Part shown: in pieces, positions 26,713-35,344 of the stretch
Position numbering within the stretch: position 1 is the stretch's first letter
Layout: the number at the start of each line of letters is the position of its first letter
Assembly (NCBI RefSeq): GCF_028693505.1
Contig: NZ_JAQUVF010000001.1
Coordinates: forward strand, 25,037 to 89,036
Origin: Oscillibacter sp.
Lineage (GTDB): Bacteria; Bacillota; Clostridia; Oscillospirales; Oscillospiraceae
Length of the DNA: 64,000 bases
Direction: 5' to 3'
The notes under the pieces: generated by a model
Database searches by the model: none
The model's input: only the letters and a program-made list of their open reading frames with translations
What the model was told of the DNA's origin: nothing
Program-made: the position numbers and the translations under genes

Positions 26713-26744
26713 CAGCAGGTCCCGCATGTTTGCGGGGCCTGCTG
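26713..26744 (+). terminator. Left copy of the galE terminator hairpin
   Basis: The hairpin CAGCAGGTCCCGC ... GCGGGGCCTGCTG lacks a T-run because the repeat element begins immediately after it. An identical hairpin with a T-run follows the element. Confidence 0.85.
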
Positions 26745-26944
26745 AGACTGTCTAAAAAGCCGTCAGGCTTTTTAGACAAAAGGGTTCGCTGCGCTCTGCG
26801 CCTCATCTGTCCGCTTTCGGCGGACAATTCGACGCTCGCTTCGCGCAAAGTGTTTTCGTCCACGTACGCGCCGCGGCCGAAAACGAATTTTCATTTCTTT
26901 GCCGCCCCGGCGGCAAACGCTGTGAGACTTTTTTGGAGAGCTGT
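26745..26944 (+). mobile_element. 200-bp terminator-associated element, copy A
   Basis: The non-coding element begins TGAGACTGTCTAAAAAGCC, which folds with GGCTTTTTAGAC into a hairpin with its own T-run. It ends with a conserved block (GAAAACGAATTTT, GCCGCCCCGGCGGC, then TGTGAGACTTTTTT). The 30-base terminator stem of galE is present unchanged on each side (26715-26744 and 26945-26974). Copy B at 54074-54273 has the same length and ends but a different flanking hairpin. No ORF is credible inside. Confidence 0.75.
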
Positions 26945-26980
26945 GCAGGTCCCGCATGTTTGCGGGGCCTGCTGTTTTTT
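26945..26980 (+). terminator. Right copy of the galE terminator, with T-run
   Basis: It repeats the left hairpin exactly over 30 bases and carries the six-T tract that the left copy has lost. The original terminator is therefore split around the element. Confidence 0.9.
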
Positions 26981-26986
26981 ATACCG

Positions 26987-28003
26987 TTACGGCTGCAAGA
27001 GGTTCACGAGCCGCTGGAGATCGGCGGCGGAATCCAGATAGTCCCGGACGCTATCCCGGGGCGCAAGGTCTGCGCCGTTTGCGGCGTTATAGGCCGCCGT
27101 TTTCTCCCCGAGGGTGTCGTTGACCTCCGAGAGCGTGACGGTGCGGGACTGATCGTCGCCACCCTCCAGCGGATAGGTCCACGAGATCTCCCCCAGATTG
27201 CCCACCAGCGCGAAAAGCAGCGGCGCGGCTTCCTGCATCCGTCGGTCCAGATCAACGGCGGCGCGTGCCGTGCAGGGAATGTCGTAGACAAAGGTCCACT
27301 CGTAAGGCTCCTCGGCGGTTTGCAGCGCCATGGTGTAGCCGCCCGGAAGGCCCGGAACCAGCGCAGCGGTGATTCGCCCCAGCGCCGAGGCGTTGCCCAC
27401 ATAGGGTGTTTTGGCGTCGTACAGCGCCGCCGTGGAGGGGAAGATGGTCACGCCGTTTTGCCAGAGGAGCTTTCCGCCAAGATACACCTCCCGCACGCCG
27501 GAAAGGTCAAGGGTGGTCCGGTAGTCCCCGGAGGGATACAGCGGCGAGGAGAGGACCTTGCGCGCGGTGATCGTCACCACGCCGTCCGTCTCCTCCACCC
27601 GCCAGCGGCAGTAGGACGCGGCGGACTCCGCTGTGAAAACCCGCAGCTGCAAGTCTGTTTTTCCGTCGGAGAGGACGCTCCAGCTCAGGCCGCTTTTCCC
27701 GGCGGCCTCTCCGATGAGGAAAAGCTTTGCCCCAAGGGCGCACAAAAGAAGCGCCGCGGTGCAGAGAATGCCCAGCGCCACCTTGCGCCGTCCCCTGCGG
27801 CGCAGGGCCTTGAGATAGTCCACCTCCCGCTCCGCCCCGGCAGGGGCGGTTTCCGTCTGCCGCATGGCGGCAAGGCTTGCCGCGCAGTCCGGGCAGACGG
27901 ATAGATGCGCCTCCACCGCCGCGTTGGTCTCCGCCCCGGTGAGTCCCTCCGCAAAGCTTGGCAGCAGGTCCCGCACCACAGCGCAGGTCAAATCATTTTT
28001 CAT
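26987..28003 (-). CDS. Anti-sigma factor with zinc-finger domain
   Basis: The 338-aa protein has an N-terminal anti-sigma zinc finger (HLSVCPDC, HxxxCxxC), one transmembrane helix near residues 74-94 and an extracellular domain of unknown fold. It should hold the upstream ECF sigma factor at the membrane until an envelope signal releases it. Its start overlaps the sigma gene's end by 11 bases, typical of sigma/anti-sigma pairs. Confidence 0.88.
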   Translation of the reverse strand: MKNDLTCAVVRDLLPSFAEGLTGAETNAAVEAHLSVCPDCAASLAAMRQTETAPAGAEREVDYLKALRRRGRRKVALGILCTAALLLCALGAKLFLIGEAAGKSGLSWSVLSDGKTDLQLRVFTAESAASYCRWRVEETDGVVTITARKVLSSPLYPSGDYRTTLDLSGVREVYLGGKLLWQNGVTIFPSTAALYDAKTPYVGNASALGRITAALVPGLPGGYTMALQTAEEPYEWTFVYDIPCTARAAVDLDRRMQEAAPLLFALVGNLGEISWTYPLEGGDDQSRTVTLSEVNDTLGEKTAAYNAANGADLAPRDSVRDYLDSAADLQRLVNLLQP

Positions 28004-28475
28004 TTGGCGTCCCTCCGTTTCTCAGCCGTTCTTTTCCCCGATAAAAAGTAACCCGCGCCCAAGTCTCCGTTCGGCCCAGCACCGCGCCGATCTCCCGAAA
28101 GGTGAGATTGCCGAACACCCGCAGATAGACGGCTTCCCGGTAAGGCTCCGGGAGGTCGTGGACCTGCCGCAAAAGGGCCAGATGCCCCTCCCGGGAGAGA
28201 AGCGTCTCCTCGGCGGAGACGCTCGCGCCTTCCTCCTCCGGCGCGGGCGCTTCATGCTGACGCCTGCGCAGGTGCTGGTACCAAAGGTGCTTTGCGATCT
28301 GGCACAGCCAGACGGAGAGCTTGCACGTGCCGTCAAAGCGGGCGATGGAGCGCACCGCCTGATAAAAAGTCTCCTGGGTCAGCTCCTCCGCAAGGTCCGC
28401 ATCCCGGCATTGGGAGAGGAGAAATTTATAGACGGTTTGGGCGTGCTGACGGTAGATTTCACTCATGTCGTCCAC
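27993..28475 (-). CDS. ECF-type RNA polymerase sigma factor
   Basis: The 160-aa sigma-70-family protein has region 2 (DLAEELTQETFYQAVRSIARFDG) and region 4 (LPEPYREAVYLRVFGNLTFREIGAVLG). It starts at GTG with AAGGAGGGGG 6 bases upstream; an ATG three codons later is too far from that site. Coupled to the downstream anti-sigma factor, it likely controls an envelope-stress regulon. Confidence 0.92.
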   Translation of the reverse strand: MDDMSEIYRQHAQTVYKFLLSQCRDADLAEELTQETFYQAVRSIARFDGTCKLSVWLCQIAKHLWYQHLRRRQHEAPAPEEEGASVSAEETLLSREGHLALLRQVHDLPEPYREAVYLRVFGNLTFREIGAVLGRTETWARVTFYRGKERLRNGGTPNEK

Positions 28476-28540
28476 AGAGATCCCCCTCCTTTCTGTTCTT
28501 ATATCCCCGGGGACGGGAAAACGTTACAGCGGCGGAAAAA

Positions 28541-28567
28541 AACTTGACGGGGAAAGCCCGTCAAGTT
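28541..28567 (-). terminator. Terminator of the HAD hydrolase gene
   Basis: The stem AACTTGACGGG with its complement, followed on the minus strand by seven T, begins one base after the stop codon. Confidence 0.88.
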
Positions 28568-28568
28568 T

Positions 28569-29225
28569 TCAATCCGGCGCGTGGGTTTCAAACATCTCCT
28601 CAAATGAGGTGAGGTAGTAATCTGCCAATCGCCGGATTTCCGCTTGATCTTCCTCGGCGGAGGCGTCGTAGACGGCGCAGACCCGGAATCCGGCAGCCTT
28701 GGCGGTCTGGATGGCGTGGAGCGCGTCCTCAAAAACCACGGTGTCCTTTTTGTTGGACTGGAGCCGACGCATGGCCCGCTCATAAATTTCGGGAGAGCTT
28801 TTCCCGCTGCCCGCCTCGGCGCAGGTGATGATCCCGCGAAAATACCCGTCGATCCCGGCGTGGCGGAGGGCGGCTTCGGCCAAATGACGGTCCGTGGCGG
28901 TGGCCACATACATCCAAACGCCCTCCATTTTCAGCAGCGAGAGAAACTTTTCCACACCCGGCTTGGCCTGCACCTGGTTGTGGTAAAAATCGAAGATCTG
29001 CTCTTCGATGAGCGATACGATGTCCTCCACGCTCTGGGGCATGCCATAGGCCTCCTTGCAGTAGGCCGCGCCCTGGCGCAGCGTCATGGTTTTCAGCTTT
29101 TCGTGCAGGTCCGACGTCGGCGTGATGCCCTGCTTATAGAGCATACAGGGGCCCAGCTCGTGCCAGATGTGCATGGAGTCCAGCAGCGTCCCGTCCATAT
29201 CAAAAATTGCGCTTTGCAGTCTCAT
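28569..29225 (-). CDS. HAD-superfamily hydrolase
   Basis: The 218-aa protein has motif I FDMDGTLLDS, motif II VATATD, motif III Lys in GSGKSSPEIY and motif IV VFEDALHAI. The helical cap after motif I resembles the beta-phosphoglucomutase/phosphatase subfamily. The substrate is unknown. It is a single gene with its own terminator. Confidence 0.9.
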   Translation of the reverse strand: MRLQSAIFDMDGTLLDSMHIWHELGPCMLYKQGITPTSDLHEKLKTMTLRQGAAYCKEAYGMPQSVEDIVSLIEEQIFDFYHNQVQAKPGVEKFLSLLKMEGVWMYVATATDRHLAEAALRHAGIDGYFRGIITCAEAGSGKSSPEIYERAMRRLQSNKKDTVVFEDALHAIQTAKAAGFRVCAVYDASAEEDQAEIRRLADYYLTSFEEMFETHAPD

Positions 29226-29351
29226 GTGTGATGTTCCTTCCTTTTGCCGCCACGGTCGGCGCGTGAATCAATCGCGGCGGATACAGCAGATATGAATATA
29301 AGTATAGCACCAAACGAATAAAAAAACACAACGGCAAAGGTCTTGCCGAAA

Positions 29352-29386
29352 AAAAGGAGTCCGGGCCAGCGGCCCGGACTCCTTTT
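29352..29386 (-). terminator. Terminator of metG
   Basis: The stem AAAAGGAGTCCGGGCC with AGC loop and complement is followed on the minus strand by a run of T. Confidence 0.9.
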
Positions 29387-29417
29387 GCAGGTTGTGTGTG
29401 TCTTTGGAAAAAAACGC

Positions 29418-31397
29418 TCAGCAGAGCTTTGCGCCTGCGGGGATGGCGTCGTCCACCATGATGAGGTTCAGCTTTTCCTCGCCCTGCTCGGTGTGGACGG
29501 CGGAGAGCAGCATGCCGCAGGATTCCTGCCCCATCATCTTCCGGGGCGGCAGATTCACGATGGCCACCAGCGTCTTTCCCACCAGCTGCTCCGGCTCGTA
29601 GAACTTGTGGATGCCGGAGAGGATCTGCCGGTCGGTGCCGGTGCCGTCGTCCAGCGTGAAGCGCAGCAGCTTCTCGCTCTTTTTCACGGCCTCGCAGGCC
29701 TTCACCTTCACCGCCCGGAAATCGGACTTGCAGAAGGTGTCAAAGTCCACCTGCTCGGAAAGCTGCGGCTCCAGCTCCACGGCGGGGAGAGCGGCTTTCC
29801 GGGCTGCCTGCTCCGCCTCTTCCAGCGCGGCAAGGGCCTTCTCCGCATCGATGCGGGGGAAGAGGTTTTCGCCCTTGGTGGTGGCGGCGGTTTCAGGCAA
29901 AACGCCCCATTCGGCGGCGGATTCCCAGCTCTGGCAATTCGCCCCCGCGCCGATCTGGCGGAAGAGCGCCTCGCAGGAGGCGGGCATGAAGGGGCTGAGC
30001 AAAATGCCGCAGATGCGGGTGGCTTCCAGCAGGTTGTAGAGCACATGGGCAAGGCGGGGGCCGTTTGCCTCCATGTCCCGGGCCAGCGCCCAGGGGGCCG
30101 TTTCGTCGATATACTTGTTGGCCCGCTGAATGACCTTGAATACCTCGGAGAGCGCGTTGTGGGGGGCGTAGGCCTCCATCTGCGCCTCATAGGCGCTTCG
30201 CAGCGCGCGGGCCATGGACAAAAGCTCCTGATCGCACGTCTCGGGGGCGGTCCACGTCCCACAGCCCTCCGGCAGGCTTCCCCCGAAATACTTGCCCACC
30301 ATGGCGGTGGTGCGGGAGACGAGGTTGCCGAGGTCGTTGGCAAGGTCGGTGTTGATGGTCTGGATCAAAAGCTCGTTGGAGAAGTTGCCGTCGGAGCCGA
30401 AGGGGAAGGTCCGCATCAGGAAAAAGCGCAGGGCGTCCACGCCGAACTGCTCCGCCAGAATATAGGGGTCCACCACATTGCCCTTGGACTTACTCATCTT
30501 GCCGCCGTCCAGCAGCAGCCAGCCGTGGCCAAACACATGTTTCGGCAGGGGCATTTCCATGCTCATGAGCATGGCGGGCCAGATGATGGAGTGGAACCGG
30601 ACGATCTCCTTGCCCACAAAGTGGACGTCGGCAGGCCAGTACTTTTCATAGTCGTGGTACTGGTCATTCAAAAAGCCCAGGGCGGAGGTGTAGTTGAAGA
30701 GGGCGTCCACCCACACGTAGACCACATGGCCCGGGTCAAAATCCACGGGAATGCCCCAGGTGAAGCTGGTGCGGGAGACGCACAGATCCTCAAGGCCCGA
30801 GTCGATAAAGTTTTTCACCATCTCGTTGACGCGGCTGCGGGGCTGGAGGAAGTCCGTGTTTTCCAGCAGGTCCCGGACCCTGTCTGCGTATTTGCTCAGG
30901 CGGAAGAAGTAGGCCTCCTCCTCCGCGTCCACCACGCTGCGGCCGCAGTCGGGGCAGCATCCGTCCTTGAGCTGGCTCTCCGTCCAGAAGGACTCGCAGG
31001 GGGTGCAGTATTTTCCCCGGTAGGCGCCCTTATAAATGTCGCCGTTATCGTACATCTTGCGGAAAATCTTCTGCACGGCGGAGACGTGGTAATCGTCCGT
31101 GGTGCGGATGAAGCGGTCGTTGGAAATGTTCATCAGCTTCCACAGGTCCTTGACGCCCCGGGGACCTTCCACAATGCGGTCCACAAACTCCTTGGGGGTG
31201 ATGCCGCTCTCCTGCGCCTTGGTTTCGATCTTCTGACCGTGCTCATCGGTGCCGGTGAGGAAGCACACGTCGCAGCCGGTAAGCCGCTTGTAGCGGGCCA
31301 TGGCGTCGGTGGCCACCGTGCAGTAGGTGTGCCCGATGTGGAGCTTGTCCGAGGGGTAATAGATGGGGGTGGTGATATAGAACTTCTTCTTTTCCAT
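29418..31397 (-). CDS. metG: Methionyl-tRNA synthetase
   Basis: The 659-aa class I enzyme charges tRNA-Met. The HIGH-type motif HIGHTYC is near residue 20, the zinc knuckle CTPCESF ... CCPDC near 128-145, and KMSKSKG near 305. The C-terminal ~105 residues form an OB-fold tRNA-binding domain (FRAVKVKACEAV ... LIMVDDAIPAGAKLC) that dimerises the protein. The leader shows a plain promoter and no recognisable T-box. Confidence 0.97.
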   Translation of the reverse strand: MEKKKFYITTPIYYPSDKLHIGHTYCTVATDAMARYKRLTGCDVCFLTGTDEHGQKIETKAQESGITPKEFVDRIVEGPRGVKDLWKLMNISNDRFIRTTDDYHVSAVQKIFRKMYDNGDIYKGAYRGKYCTPCESFWTESQLKDGCCPDCGRSVVDAEEEAYFFRLSKYADRVRDLLENTDFLQPRSRVNEMVKNFIDSGLEDLCVSRTSFTWGIPVDFDPGHVVYVWVDALFNYTSALGFLNDQYHDYEKYWPADVHFVGKEIVRFHSIIWPAMLMSMEMPLPKHVFGHGWLLLDGGKMSKSKGNVVDPYILAEQFGVDALRFFLMRTFPFGSDGNFSNELLIQTINTDLANDLGNLVSRTTAMVGKYFGGSLPEGCGTWTAPETCDQELLSMARALRSAYEAQMEAYAPHNALSEVFKVIQRANKYIDETAPWALARDMEANGPRLAHVLYNLLEATRICGILLSPFMPASCEALFRQIGAGANCQSWESAAEWGVLPETAATTKGENLFPRIDAEKALAALEEAEQAARKAALPAVELEPQLSEQVDFDTFCKSDFRAVKVKACEAVKKSEKLLRFTLDDGTGTDRQILSGIHKFYEPEQLVGKTLVAIVNLPPRKMMGQESCGMLLSAVHTEQGEEKLNLIMVDDAIPAGAKLC

Positions 31398-31464
31398 GGG
31401 GGTTCTCCTTTTTAAGCGGCCGCTCCGAATGGAAGAGGGCCGGTATTTCCAAAACAGTTCTATT

Positions 31465-31493
31465 ATTATACCGGATACCTTCTGAAATTACAA
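31465..31493 (-). promoter_or_regulatory. Promoter of metG
   Basis: On the minus strand, TTGTAA (31493-31488), 17 bases and TATAAT (31470-31465) lie 68 bases upstream of the metG start. Confidence 0.7.
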
Positions 31494-31520
31494 CGTTTGT
31501 CGCCGATTTTCCCAAAGAAA

Positions 31521-31547
31521 AGACGCCGAAGCATCGCTTCGGCGCCG
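31521..31547 (-). terminator. Terminator between a small ORF and metG
   Basis: The stem GCGCCGAAGC / GCTTCGGCGTC is followed by TTTTCTTT on the minus strand. It implies a transcript upstream of metG and, with the promoter after it, insulates metG. Confidence 0.8.
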
Positions 31548-31604
31548 TTTCCTGGATATAGGAGGTATCCATCATATATCAAATGGCGAATGCTGGGCAA
31601 TCGC

Positions 31605-31676
31605 TCACTGAAGGCCGCCGAACTCCAGGAAAGCCTTCACGAGGTTGTAGAAACGAGTTTCTCTCAAGTTGATCAT
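31605..31676 (-). CDS. Possible 23-aa small protein
   Basis: The reading frame MINLRETRFYNLVKAFLEFGGLQ starts 5 bases after AGAAGGAACA and is followed by a clear terminator. The sequence could form an amphipathic helix. It is not matched to any known family. The transcript between the LysR regulator and the terminator needs some product, which is why this frame is listed. Confidence 0.4.
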   Translation of the reverse strand: MINLRETRFYNLVKAFLEFGGLQ

Positions 31677-31840
31677 GGTCTGTTCCTTCTTTCTGAAAAA
31701 TAAAGTTTGTAAGAAATTTCTTGTGGAAGGGGGCTCCCTTGCTGTAAGATAACAATAGTCCCGCAGGCGCGGAAAGTCAAAACGTTAAAAGTGATGCGAC
31801 GCATCGGAAAAAGTAATGAGAATGCAAAGGAGGGCGGAGC

Positions 31841-32767
31841 ATGGATATTAAAAACCCGGAGTACATTCTGGAAATTGCCCACCAGATGAGCGTCACCCGG
31901 GCGGCGGAGAAGCTGTTTATCACCCAGTCCACCCTGAGCCAGTACCTTTTGAAGCTGGAGGCGGAATTGGGAACGCCCCTGTTCCTGCGGGACAAAAACC
32001 GTCTGGTGCCCACCGACGCGGGTAGAATTTACCTGCAGGCGGCGGCGGATGTGGTGCGCATTCAGGACGCCGCCCGCGCCAGCATCGCGGCGCTGAAGAA
32101 CGAGGGCTGCATCCGCTTGGGCTGCTCCTCCTGGGGACTGGATCTGGTGGCCAACAGTCTGCCCGCCTTTAAGGAGGCGTTTCCCTCCATCACGCTCAAG
32201 CTCTTTGAAAACCGGTATTTGCAGCTCAAAGCGATGATGCAGGCGGGAAAGATCGATCTGGCGGTCATCGCCATCACGCCGGAGGACGATTTGCCCGCCC
32301 AGGGCTTTACGCCGCTGTGCCGGGAGGAGCTGGTGCTGGTGCTGCCAAAGGACCACCCGTTCTGCGTGTCCCATCCCCGCACCCGGAAGATCGCCCCCGG
32401 GGTTTTGGCGGAGGAGCTGCGGGACGTGAGCTTTGTGTTCTCCGACGAGGGGTCCACCATCCGCAAGCTGGAGGATCAGCTGTTCGCGGATTTGATGTTC
32501 CGGCCCAATGTGGTGTGCGAGCTGAATCGGGACGACTTCACCCAGAAGATGGTGGCAAACGGCGTGGGCGCGGCCATCGTGCCGGCGGCGGACATCCGGG
32601 GCTTTGCCACGGTCCGCTCGTTCCGCTTTGACCCGCCGCTGTGCCGGGAGGATATTCTGGTTTTCCGCAAGGGGGCGGAAAAGACGGAGGCGCTGGCCTG
32701 TTTGGAAAAATTGCTGGTGCGCAACTCCCAATCCAACCGACAGGTGGAGTTTTTGGCGGAGGGATAA
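31841..32767 (+). CDS. LysR-family transcriptional regulator
   Basis: The 308-aa regulator has N-terminal winged helix SVTRAAEKLFITQSTLSQYLLKLE and a C-terminal effector-binding domain. It is a close paralogue of the regulator at 10282, so the two probably arose by duplication and may bind similar sites. The gene to its left on the other strand is the small ORF at 31605; a terminator follows. The target is unknown. Confidence 0.9.
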   Translation: MDIKNPEYILEIAHQMSVTRAAEKLFITQSTLSQYLLKLEAELGTPLFLRDKNRLVPTDAGRIYLQAAADVVRIQDAARASIAALKNEGCIRLGCSSWGLDLVANSLPAFKEAFPSITLKLFENRYLQLKAMMQAGKIDLAVIAITPEDDLPAQGFTPLCREELVLVLPKDHPFCVSHPRTRKIAPGVLAEELRDVSFVFSDEGSTIRKLEDQLFADLMFRPNVVCELNRDDFTQKMVANGVGAAIVPAADIRGFATVRSFRFDPPLCREDILVFRKGAEKTEALACLEKLLVRNSQSNRQVEFLAEG

Positions 32768-32769
32768 AT

Positions 32770-32799
32770 AAAAAGGACGCCCGCAGGGCGTCCTTTTTT
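32770..32799 (+). terminator. Terminator of the LysR gene
   Basis: The stem AAAGGACGCCC with GCA loop is followed by seven T. Confidence 0.9.
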
Positions 32800-32822
32800 T
32801 GTGGCATTGGGAAAATCGCCGC

Positions 32823-34196
32823 TCAGGCGGAAGGGTCCGCCTGGTCCGCCAGACTGCCCCGGCGCTTCCAGCGGCCGGAGAGATAGTAGACAAGCGAGAT
32901 GGTAAAGCCCAGCACCCAGCCCACGCCGATGCCATAATACATGTAGTCTGGGCCGAAGCGGTCCGCAAACCAGTATACGGCGGGCACCCGCAGCAAGATC
33001 AGGGAAAAGAGCACGTTCACCATGGGAAAAACGCTCTCCCCTGCTCCCCGCATGGCATTGTTCAGGCAGAACATCACGGCGAAGAGCGCGTAAAAGGGCA
33101 TAATGCACCGGAGATAGACCGCGCCGGCGTGAATGACCGCGGGCGTGGGGGAGAAAAGGCCCACCAAAGCGCCGCCGAAGGGGATCAGCACCGCGGCCAT
33201 CAGCAGCGACCAGAGAGCGGAAACGAGCACTGTCACATGAATGCCCTGACGCGCCCGGTCCAGCCGGTGGGCGCCGATGTTCTGCCCCACAAAGGCGGTG
33301 ACGGCGGTGGAAAGGCTTTGCACCGGCAAAAAAGCCAGCTGGTCCAGCCGATAGCCCACGTTGTAGCCTGCCGCAAATTCCTTGCCGAAGGAGTTGATTT
33401 TGCTCATCACCACCATGGCCCCCAGCGCCACCAGCGACATCTGAATGCCCGCCGGCAGGCCGATGCCCATGATCTGGCCGAACAGCTCCCGGTCAAAGCG
33501 GCGGCAGAAGGGGCGGATGGAAAAGGCGGGGTATTTGCGGTTGATGTAAAAAATGCCGAACAGCCAGGAAAACGCCTGGGAAATGATGGTGCCGAGGGCC
33601 ACGCCCAGCACGCCCAGCGGAATCACCAGCACCAAAACCAGGTCCAGCACAATGTTCATCACGGCGGAAATGGCCAAAAACAGCAGTGTGGTGCGGCTGT
33701 TGCCAAGTCCGCTTAAAATGCCCGCGTTTAAGTTGTAGCCGATGGTCCCCGTAAGTCCGATGCACACCACCAGCAAATAGACGAACGCCTCGCGGTAAGC
33801 CCCGCTTTCCACCCGCAGCAATAAGAGGATGGGCTTTACTGCCGCCACGGCCAGCACCGTCACCGGGATGACCGAGAAGAGGAACGTGGTATAGATCGTG
33901 TCCACCGCGTCCCGGACCCGGTCCATGCGTCCGGCCCCAAAAAATTGGGCGATTACCACGGTCCCACCGTTGGAAAGGCCCATGAAAAGGGACGTGAACA
34001 TAAAAATGACCGGAAAGCCCACGCCCACGGCGGCCAGCGCCCCGTCGCCCACGTACCGGCCAACTACCCAGCTGTCCACCATGTTGTAGAGCTGCTGCAA
34101 AAAACTGCCCGCCAGCAGGGGCAGCGCGAAGGCGACGATATGTCCCGCGGGAGAGCCAACGGTCATATTTCTTGCGCCGGGAGCCGTCTGTTCCAT
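32823..34196 (-). CDS. MATE-family multidrug/toxin efflux transporter
   Basis: The 457-aa protein has twelve predicted helices in two six-helix halves (start PLLAGSFLQQLYNMVDSWVVGRYVG; second half around LSTAVTAFVGQNIGAHR). It is a Na+- or H+-driven exporter of cationic or organic compounds; the substrate cannot be inferred. It is a single gene convergent with the LysR regulator. Confidence 0.93.
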   Translation of the reverse strand: MEQTAPGARNMTVGSPAGHIVAFALPLLAGSFLQQLYNMVDSWVVGRYVGDGALAAVGVGFPVIFMFTSLFMGLSNGGTVVIAQFFGAGRMDRVRDAVDTIYTTFLFSVIPVTVLAVAAVKPILLLLRVESGAYREAFVYLLVVCIGLTGTIGYNLNAGILSGLGNSRTTLLFLAISAVMNIVLDLVLVLVIPLGVLGVALGTIISQAFSWLFGIFYINRKYPAFSIRPFCRRFDRELFGQIMGIGLPAGIQMSLVALGAMVVMSKINSFGKEFAAGYNVGYRLDQLAFLPVQSLSTAVTAFVGQNIGAHRLDRARQGIHVTVLVSALWSLLMAAVLIPFGGALVGLFSPTPAVIHAGAVYLRCIMPFYALFAVMFCLNNAMRGAGESVFPMVNVLFSLILLRVPAVYWFADRFGPDYMYYGIGVGWVLGFTISLVYYLSGRWKRRGSLADQADPSA

Positions 34197-34255
34197 AAAA
34201 ACACCTCATGCCGTCAATAAAGACACTCTACTCCCTTTCCGGCGCTGGAGCAAGA

Positions 34256-34284
34256 TTGTTTTTTGCGGGAAAATCGGATACAAT
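34256..34284 (+). promoter_or_regulatory. Promoter of the exonuclease III gene
   Basis: TTGTTT, 17 bases and TACAAT, ending 33 bases before the ATG. Confidence 0.55.
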
Positions 34285-34317
34285 GAAGAAAACAGGAAAA
34301 TAGATCGGAGAAGTGTT

Positions 34318-35073
34318 ATGAGACTGCTGTCCTGGAACGTCAACGGCCTGCGCGCCTGCCTTGGAAAGGGTTTTCTGGACCTGTGCGCCGTGGCCGACGC
34401 GGATGTAATTTGCTTACAGGAGACAAAAATGCGGCCGGAGCAGGCGGAATTTGACCTGCCCGGCTACCAGCGCTATTGGAACAGCGCCGATAAGGCCGGG
34501 TATTCCGGCACCGCCGTCTTTACCCGGCAAGCGCCCCTTTCCGTGACCTATGATTTTGGCGCGGACGAGCACCGCCACGAAGGGCGGGTCATTACGGCGG
34601 AGTTTGAAGAATTTTACCTCGTCTGCTGCTATACCCCCAACTCCAAGGACCAGCTCTCCCGGCTGGAGTACCGCATGGCGTGGGAGGACGATATCCGGGC
34701 GTATCTCCTGGAGCTGGACGCAAAAAAGCCGGTGGTGTACTGCGGCGATCTGAACGTGGCCCATGAGGAGATCGACATCAAAAACCCCAAGAGCAACCGC
34801 ATGAATCCGGGCTTTTCCGACGAGGAGCGGGGCAAGATGACGGAGCTTTTGCAAAGCGGGTTTGTGGATACCTTTCGGTATCTGTACCCGGATAAAACCG
34901 GGGCGTATTCTTGGTGGAGCTATCGCTTCAACGCCCGAAAGAACAACGCGGGCTGGCGCATCGACTATTTTATCGTCTCCGAGCGGCTGCGACAGAAAAT
35001 TCAAAGCGCCGACATCTGGAGCGAGGTCACCGGCAGCGACCACTGCCCCGTGGTGCTGGAAATCGGGGAGTGA
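34318..35073 (+). CDS. xth: Exodeoxyribonuclease III / AP endonuclease
   Basis: The 251-aa enzyme of the EEP nuclease superfamily repairs abasic sites and trims 3' ends. Visible signatures are LLSWNVNGLRA, CLQETKMRPEQ (metal-binding Glu), YCGDLNVAHEEIDIKNP, a YSWWSYRFNARKNN segment and the terminal GSDHCPVVLEI (catalytic Asp-His). It is a single gene. Confidence 0.95.
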   Translation: MRLLSWNVNGLRACLGKGFLDLCAVADADVICLQETKMRPEQAEFDLPGYQRYWNSADKAGYSGTAVFTRQAPLSVTYDFGADEHRHEGRVITAEFEEFYLVCCYTPNSKDQLSRLEYRMAWEDDIRAYLLELDAKKPVVYCGDLNVAHEEIDIKNPKSNRMNPGFSDEERGKMTELLQSGFVDTFRYLYPDKTGAYSWWSYRFNARKNNAGWRIDYFIVSERLRQKIQSADIWSEVTGSDHCPVVLEIGE

Positions 35074-35344
35074 ATCCCCCCGTCCCCGGGGAATGGGGGA
35101 TGAACCCCCCATTCTTTTTCACGCGGCGAAAAAGAACGGGCTGTTCACGGTGGAAGAAAAAGCCGTTTAGCCCCTGCCGCCACGGCAGGGGTTTACGGGG
35201 GTACTCCGAATCACTGCCCCGCAAGATTAAGCCCCCTGCCGGGCGCGTCTGTGCCAGTTCGGGAAACAGCCAACTTGCCCGCGCCGGAAGGCATGGAGCG
35301 AATCGGCAGGCAGACGTATGGACCAGCGACGATTTCCGCTGCCG
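35074..35344. other. Non-coding, GC-rich structured stretch
   Basis: It contains several stems, including CCCCTGCCG / CGGCAGGGG at 35171-35191. No RNA family could be matched: there is no RNase P, SRP, T-box or cobalamin riboswitch core. It is the 3' flank of the small cysteine-rich gene on the minus strand and of xth on the plus strand. Confidence 0.4.

Noticed and set aside
29343-31415. 690-codon open frame on the plus strand
   Set aside because: It lies antisense to metG, whose motifs are complete. High GC content keeps the opposite frame open; it has no ribosome site and no family pattern.
31398-31840. T-box or S-box (SAM) control of metG
   Set aside because: The leader is short and has an ordinary promoter. 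The stem-loop present belongs to an upstream transcript.
35074-35344. Cobalamin riboswitch, RNase P or SRP RNA
   Set aside because: The stretch is structured and has a few suggestive words, but none of the conserved cores of these RNAs is present on either strand.
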